From JBKHYJ01 sp046565505 (GTDB taxonomy: Bacteria; Acidobacteriota; Blastocatellia; UBA7656): a stretch of DNA of 6,379 bases. Positions 1 through 4,844 of the stretch are shown here, one piece after another. The translations under genes and the position numbers were made by a program. The stretch spans positions 1 to 6,379 of the forward strand of contig JBKHYJ010000071.1 in NCBI GenBank assembly GCA_046565505.1. The letters are read 5' to 3'. Numbering within the stretch: position 1 is the first letter of the stretch; each line of letters opens with the position of its first letter. Below the pieces are notes generated by a model that was not told the DNA's origin, did not search any database, and saw nothing but the letters and a program-made list of their open reading frames with translations.

Positions 1-54
1 GGAGGAGAGGAGGGCGCGGAAGGAGAGGTGGCCGGAGAGGCGGACGGCTGAGAG
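1..54 (-). other. Pyrimidine-rich coding stretch (low complexity) in the C-domain N-terminus
   Basis: The plus strand is purine at 45 of 54 positions, so the coding strand is a CTC/TCC-rich run encoding a Leu/Ser-rich part of the C domain (such as RLSGHLSFRALLSS). Codons here end almost only in C, unlike the mixed third positions a few dozen codons earlier. The protein still fits the C-domain family. Confidence 0.65.
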
Positions 55-255
55 CATGTTGTAGGCCGGGAGGTCTGGGTCAAGGAGGCTGAGGAACCAT
101 AGCCGCTGCTGCCCGTACGACAACGGAAACTGTTGCCCATCGCGGCTCACTCGCGGGATTTCCGGCTCTGCATCCCGAGCTTTGTTGAGTTCGAGCGAAA
201 AGAGTTTCAGCTCCGCCAGAGAGAGATTGTTGATTAAATCTGATGTGTTGTTCAT
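1..255 (-). CDS. Nonribosomal peptide synthetase, N-terminal fragment beginning with a condensation (C) domain; 3' end missing
   Basis: Eighty-five codons are visible, starting MNNTSDLINNLSLAELKLFS and running off the left edge without a stop. A short N-terminal helix-like segment (about 5-27) matches the leader commonly seen before C domains. It is followed by core C1, FPLSYGQQRLWFLSLLDPDL (about 43-62), and AYNMLSAVRLSG. C domains form the peptide bond between the upstream chain and the amino acid on their own module, so this protein would take the beta-hydroxy chain from the PKS carrier and extend it. The catalytic HHxxxDG motif and the A domain lie outside the window, so activity and substrate cannot be judged. 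The start ATG shares ATGA with the PKS stop. Upstream bases show no clear Shine-Dalgarno, which points to translational coupling. The last visible 18 or so codons are strikingly pyrimidine-rich. Confidence 0.93.
   Translation of the reverse strand, partial: MNNTSDLINNLSLAELKLFSLELNKARDAEPEIPRVSRDGQQFPLSYGQQRLWFLSLLDPDLPAYNMLSAVRLSGHLSFRALLSS
252..255 (-). other. ATGA stop-start overlap joining the PKS to the downstream NRPS
   Basis: The ATG (255-253) of the second NRPS overlaps the PKS stop TGA (254-252). The preceding bases (AAGCCGGTCAACAAA) hold no good Shine-Dalgarno, so termination-reinitiation by the same ribosome is the likely route. This would help keep the two proteins in fixed proportion. 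Confidence 0.88.
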
Positions 256-3200
256 TTTGTTGACCGGCTTGAGTTGCTTGCCTCCGAAGAGGTCTGGTTG
301 CCTCCCCCGGACGATTCTTGCACCTCGGTTAAGGCGCGCATTAGAGTATCCTTGTCGGTAATTTCGACCTGCTTTTGAAGCACTTCCTTAGCAAGCTCGA
401 AGATTGTCGGACCTTCAAAGACCGCGCGTAAATTGATCTCGACCCTCAACTCGCTTCGCAGCATCGAAACTAACTGTGCGGCCAGTAACGAATGACCGCC
501 GAGCTCGAGGAAGTCGTCATGGACTCCCACCTCTTCAATGCCAAGCAGCTTTTTCCAAATCTCGGCAATAGCAAGTTCAATCGAAGTCCTGGGCGGAACA
601 AACTCGTTGTGAAGTTTTGGCCTCGCGTACCTTTTCTGGCTGTCATCGCTATGGGCGGCGACTTCTAACAAATCAAGTGTGTCGCGGTTGCGAATTCGCG
701 ATTGCAGGTCCCTCGTGGAGACCAGCACTTGCGGCAGCTTTTGAGATAAAGCGCGACAGAAGACCTCAACCCCTTCACTCACCGTTAAGGCGTCAGCCAA
801 TGTTTGTTTGCGCCGCTCGTTTAAGGATGGCGGCAGCGGAGCATTTACAGCCATGCCGACCTCTCGCCACGCATCCCAGTTTATAGACCTTATGAGATTG
901 CCGTTCTTGCGCCGAGCGAAAGCGTCCATGAATGCGTTGGCGGCGCAATAATCTACCTGGCCGATGCCGCCTAAAACGGAGTTCAGCGAAGAACAAAATA
1001 GAATGAAATCCAGGTCGAGTCCTTTACAAACTTTTTCCAGAACCAGAGCGCCAGCCACCTTCGCAGCGAATACCGGCGCGACAGCTTCACGCGTCTTAAG
1101 CTGTAGCAGCCCGCTGCCCGGAACGCCTGCGGCATGAATGACTCCGTTCAGCGCGCCGAATCTTTCTACTGTTATATTGATCGCGGCCTCCATCTGTTCA
1201 GGGTCAGAGACGTCGGCCTTGACGATCAGAACCTCTGCCCCAAGCTTCTCCAGTTCTGCGACCCGTGCCTGCCTGTCGGCAATCAATTCGTTCCGGGCCT
1301 GAAGCGCTTCAGGCTCTGGGGGCGCGAGTCCCGAACGTGTCACAAGCGCGAGTTTAGCCCTCGCGGTTGCGGCAAGGTGCTCCGCCAGCGAAAGCCCTAT
1401 GCCGCCGAGGCCGCCGGTGATCAGGTACACTCCACGCTCGCGAAACAGAGTGGTTTCCGGATCGACGGCGGGAAGAGGTATGGGTTCAAAACTCTGCACC
1501 CACCGATTCTTGCCGCGCAGGGCGACGACCGAATCATCGGGCGGGTACAGTAGCTCAGCCGCCAACGCCGTCACCAGATCATCGCGCGCCTGTAAGCCCG
1601 CGCCCACGTCTATGGATCGGCAACGAAAGCGCGGGATTTCTTGAGGTATTACTCGACAAGGCCCGATCAGCGGCGCTTTTTGTGGCTGCAATCTATCGGC
1701 GCTCTCAACCTGGTAAAGCTGAGTGGATACGACATTGATCTCTACCGCATCGCCGCCATTTGAGCTGAGCGCCTGTGCCAGAAACAACAGGCTGTAAAAG
1801 CCGCGATCTTGAGATTCTTCAAAATCCATCTCAGGGTCCGGATCAGTAACATTCCACAGGTGCACAATTCGGTTAGGGGTCATGCCACGCTGATGTAGCG
1901 CGGCCAGTAACGCGTCATAGTCTTCGCGCCGCTTAGGGTCCAATGCGTAGCTATCTTCGGACTCCTGCCGCCACTCTCCTGCCGGCCGTGCCCACAGCAC
2001 CTTTACGCCGGCTTGTGAGAGTAATGTCGCGAGCGGCTCGCCCAGGCCTGAATCGTCATCGAATATTAACCAGACCGCGCGCTCATCCGTCTTCTCATAC
2101 CGGACTGGTAAAGTCGCGAGCTTCCAGCTCGGGGTATAGAACCAGTCAGCCATATCCGGTTCCCTGACATTTGCGCCGCGCGACCCGATTTTGCGCCGCG
2201 ACTTCGGCTCGATGTAATATCGCTGTCGCTCGAAGGGATAGGTAGGCAAAGGGATTCGCCTGCGTCGCTCGTCTCCCCAAAATCCTGTCCAGTCAAGATC
2301 GACTCCGGCCATCCACATCTGGCCGATGCTTCGGAGCAATTCTGCGCCCTCCCTGTTTGAATCGCGTCCCAGAGTCGAGAGCGCCGTCATAGATACCTGC
2401 CCATCCCCCGCGCGGCGTACTAGGTTCGTCAATGTCTTGCCCGGCCCTATCTCAATCAATACTCTTTCCGGCTGCTTGCATAACTCTGTCAATGCTTCGC
2501 TGAAACGAACGCGCTCACGAAGATGATTGCCCCAATAGTTAGGGTCGGTCGCTTCGCTGCTCTTGATCCATGTGCCTGTGACGTTCGACAGATATGGGAT
2601 GCGCGGGGGCTTCAGACTTACCCGCGACATTTCCCTGACGTAGCTTTCTATCACTGGCTCGATCAAGCCCGAGTGAAACGCATGCGACACGAGCAGACGC
2701 TGGCAGCTTATGCCGTCTTCCGTCAGTTCTTGCTGTAAGCGCTCGATGGCGACAACGGTCCCCGAGACGACGTTGACCATCGGCGCATTGCTGGCTGCGA
2801 TCCATAATTGCCCGCGCAGCCGCGCCTCCAACTCGGCTATGTTTAAGCTCACGGCCAGCATTGCGCCGGGGGGCGCCTGTTGCATCCGTTTGCCGCGCTC
2901 GCAAACCAGGCGCAATGCGTCTTCTAATGAAAACACCCCCGCTATACAGGCTGCCACGTATTCACCTATGCTATGGCCTAGCATAGCTTCAGGCAGCACG
3001 CCCCAGCTCATCAAGGTGTGAGCCAGCGAGTATTCGATAGCGAACAGGGCCGGCTGCGTGATCCAGGTCTGGTTCAGATGATCTTCTTCGCGGCTGCGGA
3101 GCGCGTCGCGTATGTCTACGGGCAGGTGAGGCTTCAATAAAGAAGCGCACCTGTCGAGTTGATCGCGGAATACCGGCTCTTGCTCGCAGAGGCCGAGACC

Positions 3201-4844
3201 CAGCCCGCGATACTGAGCGCCCTGACCCGGAAAGAGAAATACGACGGGACGACCATTCAACTCCTGAAGCTCCGTGATGACGTTGGGGTCGTCATCAGCT
3301 TCCAGCACCGCTGCGGCTTCGGCCATGTCGCGGCACACCAGCATGCGCCTGTAAGGGAATCGCCTGCGCCCTGCTTGCAGCGTATAAGCAACATCTGCCA
3401 GATCAAGCGAGTTTTTTTCTTGTTTGAAAACCTCTGCGAGATTGCGGCTCGCGACATCGAGAGCGGCTTCCGATTTAGCCGACAGCAGCAACAGATGCCT
3501 GGGTCTCGCACGGGGTCTATGATGCGAGGGCGCGGCCTCTGCCTCTTCCAGAATGACGTGCGCGTTCGTGCCGCCTATGCCGAAAGAGCTAACGCCCGCC
3601 CTGCGCGGGCTGCCATTGGACTTCCATTCGCTCAGTCGCGTGTTGACATAGAACGGACTTTGCGCGAAGTCAATCTCAGGGTTGGGCTGAACGAAGTGCA
3701 GGCTGGGCGGAATCTCTCTGTGTTTGAGCGCCAATACCGTTTTAATCAACCCGGCGATACCGGCGGCGGCGTCCAGGTGCCCCATATTGGTCTTGAGCGA
3801 TCCGAGGGCGCAAAAGCTTCTCTTATCGGTGCGGAAAGCGCGCGTCAACGCCGCCACTTCAACAGGGTCGCCCAATGCCGTCCCTGTGCCATGCGCTTCG
3901 ACGTAACTTATAGTCTCCGCGCTGACGCCTGCCATTGCTATTGCTTCAGAGATGACTGCCGCCTGCCCTTCAATACCTGGAGTCATGTAGCCGAGCTTAA
4001 GCCCCCCGTCATTGTTGACGGCTGATCCGCGAATCACGGCGTGAATGCAATCGCCTGCGTCGAGCGCATCGCTGAGTCGCTTTAGCACCACGATGCCGGC
4101 GCCGCTGCCGCCGATGGTGCCCGCCGCATCTGCATCGAAGGCGCGACAGTGACCGTCGGGCGAAAGAATTCCGCCCTGCTGGCGCAGGTAGCCGCTCTTT
4201 TGATACAAGCCGATGCTTACGCCTCCGGCGAGGGCCATGTCGCAGGCGTAAGTCAGCAGACCTTGACACGCGATATGCATGGCGACCAGCGAAGAAGAGC
4301 AAGCCGTCTGTACGGCCAGGCTGGGCCCTCTGAGGTCTAGCTTGTAAGAAACTCGTGTGGGTAGGAAATCTTTGTCATTGGCGAGGATGGTTTGAAAGAT
4401 GCCCGTGCTGTCAATGAACTCGGCGTCAGATAAAAGCCCGGCCAGGTATCTGTTCGGACCCGTGGAAGCGTAAACGCCGACGATCTCCTGGTACTGCTGC
4501 GAATCATAACCTGCCGCCTCAAGCGCCTCCCACGCGCATTCTAAAAACAGCCGGTGCTGCGGGTCTATGAGCTCAGCCTCTCGCGGCGGTATCCCAAAAA
4601 AGTGAGCATCAAATGAGTCGGGACTCTCAAGCAGCACTCCCGCTTTGACGTAGCGCGGGTCTGCCAGTAGCTTTCTGTCAACGCCCGACTGCAACAGTTC
4701 TTCATCCGAAAAGAACTTTACGGATTCGACTCCAGCCCGCAGATTTTGCCAGAACTCCCCTATATTTTTAGCGCCAGGGAAACGACCGCTCATGCCGATG
4801 ATCGCCACGCTCTCTTGAGAATCAACTGAGTTTATTTGTCCCAT
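252..4844 (-). CDS. Type I polyketide synthase, single complete module KS-AT-KR-T
   Basis: This 1530-residue cytosolic megasynthase should add one malonyl-derived two-carbon unit to the acyl chain received from the upstream NRPS and reduce the new beta-ketone to an alcohol. Domains in order: KS about 11-435 (Cys182 in TACSSS, His318 in EAHGTGT, His356 in KTNMGH); KS-AT linker; AT about 533-825 (GQGAQ, Ser625 in GHSIGEY, HAFH at 721-724 indicating malonyl-CoA); post-AT linker PTYPFERQRYY; KR structural half about 901-1115 and catalytic half about 1137-1332 (TGGLGGIG, Lys1262, Ser1286, Tyr1299, Asn1303); T about 1420-1490 (LGGHS, Ser1452); a Ser/Gly/Asn-rich tail. There is no room for DH, ER or methyltransferase. 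The start MGQINSVDSQ is supported by a good Shine-Dalgarno and by KS homology beginning about 11 residues later. The gene overlaps the upstream NRPS by 23 bp and the downstream NRPS by 4 bp. The hydroxyl stereochemistry is unclear. Confidence 0.97.
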   Translation of the reverse strand: MGQINSVDSQESVAIIGMSGRFPGAKNIGEFWQNLRAGVESVKFFSDEELLQSGVDRKLLADPRYVKAGVLLESPDSFDAHFFGIPPREAELIDPQHRLFLECAWEALEAAGYDSQQYQEIVGVYASTGPNRYLAGLLSDAEFIDSTGIFQTILANDKDFLPTRVSYKLDLRGPSLAVQTACSSSLVAMHIACQGLLTYACDMALAGGVSIGLYQKSGYLRQQGGILSPDGHCRAFDADAAGTIGGSGAGIVVLKRLSDALDAGDCIHAVIRGSAVNNDGGLKLGYMTPGIEGQAAVISEAIAMAGVSAETISYVEAHGTGTALGDPVEVAALTRAFRTDKRSFCALGSLKTNMGHLDAAAGIAGLIKTVLALKHREIPPSLHFVQPNPEIDFAQSPFYVNTRLSEWKSNGSPRRAGVSSFGIGGTNAHVILEEAEAAPSHHRPRARPRHLLLLSAKSEAALDVASRNLAEVFKQEKNSLDLADVAYTLQAGRRRFPYRRMLVCRDMAEAAAVLEADDDPNVITELQELNGRPVVFLFPGQGAQYRGLGLGLCEQEPVFRDQLDRCASLLKPHLPVDIRDALRSREEDHLNQTWITQPALFAIEYSLAHTLMSWGVLPEAMLGHSIGEYVAACIAGVFSLEDALRLVCERGKRMQQAPPGAMLAVSLNIAELEARLRGQLWIAASNAPMVNVVSGTVVAIERLQQELTEDGISCQRLLVSHAFHSGLIEPVIESYVREMSRVSLKPPRIPYLSNVTGTWIKSSEATDPNYWGNHLRERVRFSEALTELCKQPERVLIEIGPGKTLTNLVRRAGDGQVSMTALSTLGRDSNREGAELLRSIGQMWMAGVDLDWTGFWGDERRRRIPLPTYPFERQRYYIEPKSRRKIGSRGANVREPDMADWFYTPSWKLATLPVRYEKTDERAVWLIFDDDSGLGEPLATLLSQAGVKVLWARPAGEWRQESEDSYALDPKRREDYDALLAALHQRGMTPNRIVHLWNVTDPDPEMDFEESQDRGFYSLLFLAQALSSNGGDAVEINVVSTQLYQVESADRLQPQKAPLIGPCRVIPQEIPRFRCRSIDVGAGLQARDDLVTALAAELLYPPDDSVVALRGKNRWVQSFEPIPLPAVDPETTLFRERGVYLITGGLGGIGLSLAEHLAATARAKLALVTRSGLAPPEPEALQARNELIADRQARVAELEKLGAEVLIVKADVSDPEQMEAAINITVERFGALNGVIHAAGVPGSGLLQLKTREAVAPVFAAKVAGALVLEKVCKGLDLDFILFCSSLNSVLGGIGQVDYCAANAFMDAFARRKNGNLIRSINWDAWREVGMAVNAPLPPSLNERRKQTLADALTVSEGVEVFCRALSQKLPQVLVSTRDLQSRIRNRDTLDLLEVAAHSDDSQKRYARPKLHNEFVPPRTSIELAIAEIWKKLLGIEEVGVHDDFLELGGHSLLAAQLVSMLRSELRVEINLRAVFEGPTIFELAKEVLQKQVEITDKDTLMRALTEVQESSGGGNQTSSEASNSSRSTK
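375..587 (-). other. Thiolation domain (ACP position, PCP-like sequence) of the PKS
   Basis: The domain runs from about TSIELAIAEIWKKLLGIEEV to IFELAKEVLQ, with phosphopantetheine Ser1452 in DDFLELGGHSLLAAQLV (codon at 489-491). LGGHS is the motif usual in peptidyl carriers; standard PKS ACPs more often have LGxDS. This fits a module that hands its chain to an NRPS condensation domain. Confidence 0.93.
849..2144 (-). other. Ketoreductase (KR) domain with structural and catalytic halves
   Basis: The structural half begins at WFYTPSWKLATLP. The catalytic half has the NADPH-binding motif LITGGLGGIG and the full tetrad Lys1262, Ser1286 (FCSS), Tyr1299 and Asn1303 (DYCAANAF), so it should be active. 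The LDD motif of B-type KRs is replaced by VPGS (1241-1244), which argues against B-type. However, the Trp that marks A-type KRs, eight residues before the Tyr, is Leu1291. The stereochemical type is therefore only weakly A-type by exclusion. Confidence 0.92.
2370..3248 (-). other. Acyltransferase (AT) domain, predicted malonyl-CoA specific
   Basis: VVFLFPGQGAQYRGLG opens the domain and GHSIGEYVAAC carries the nucleophile Ser625. The specificity motif is HAFH (721-724, in LLVSHAFHSG), which in this family goes with malonyl-CoA, while YASH goes with methylmalonyl-CoA. The domain is integrated, so this is a cis-AT module. The post-AT linker PTYPFERQRYYIEP is well conserved. Confidence 0.93.
3540..4814 (-). 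other. Ketosynthase (KS) domain
   Basis: The catalytic triad is complete: Cys182 (codon at 4299-4301, in VQTACSSSLVAMH), His318 (VEAHGTGTALGDP) and His356 (GSLKTNMGHLDAAAG). The cysteine marks a condensing KS, not a decarboxylating KSQ loading domain. Only about ten residues precede the domain, so any docking surface on the PKS must be this short N-terminus or the KS itself. Given the upstream NRPS, its substrate should be an aminoacyl or peptidyl thioester. Confidence 0.95.
4822..4844 (-). other. 23-bp overlap between the NRPS 3' end and the PKS start
   Basis: The PKS ATG is at 4844-4842 and the NRPS stop TGA at 4824-4822, in different frames. The overlap leaves no room for a terminator or promoter and ties the two genes to one transcript. 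Confidence 0.9.

Noticed and set aside
849..2369. A DH, ER or methyltransferase domain between AT and KR
   Set aside because: The stretch is explained by the post-AT linker and the KR structural half; no HxxxGxxxxP or SAM-binding motif is visible.
2539..2904. Minus-strand 121-codon frame inside the AT domain
   Set aside because: It is a shifted frame within an intact AT, Arg-rich and without motifs. There is no sign of a programmed frameshift.
3159..4025. Plus-strand open frame of 288 codons antisense to the KS-AT region
   Set aside because: Its translation shows no recognisable domain and lies opposite a strongly conserved KS-AT. It is a shadow frame caused by codon bias.
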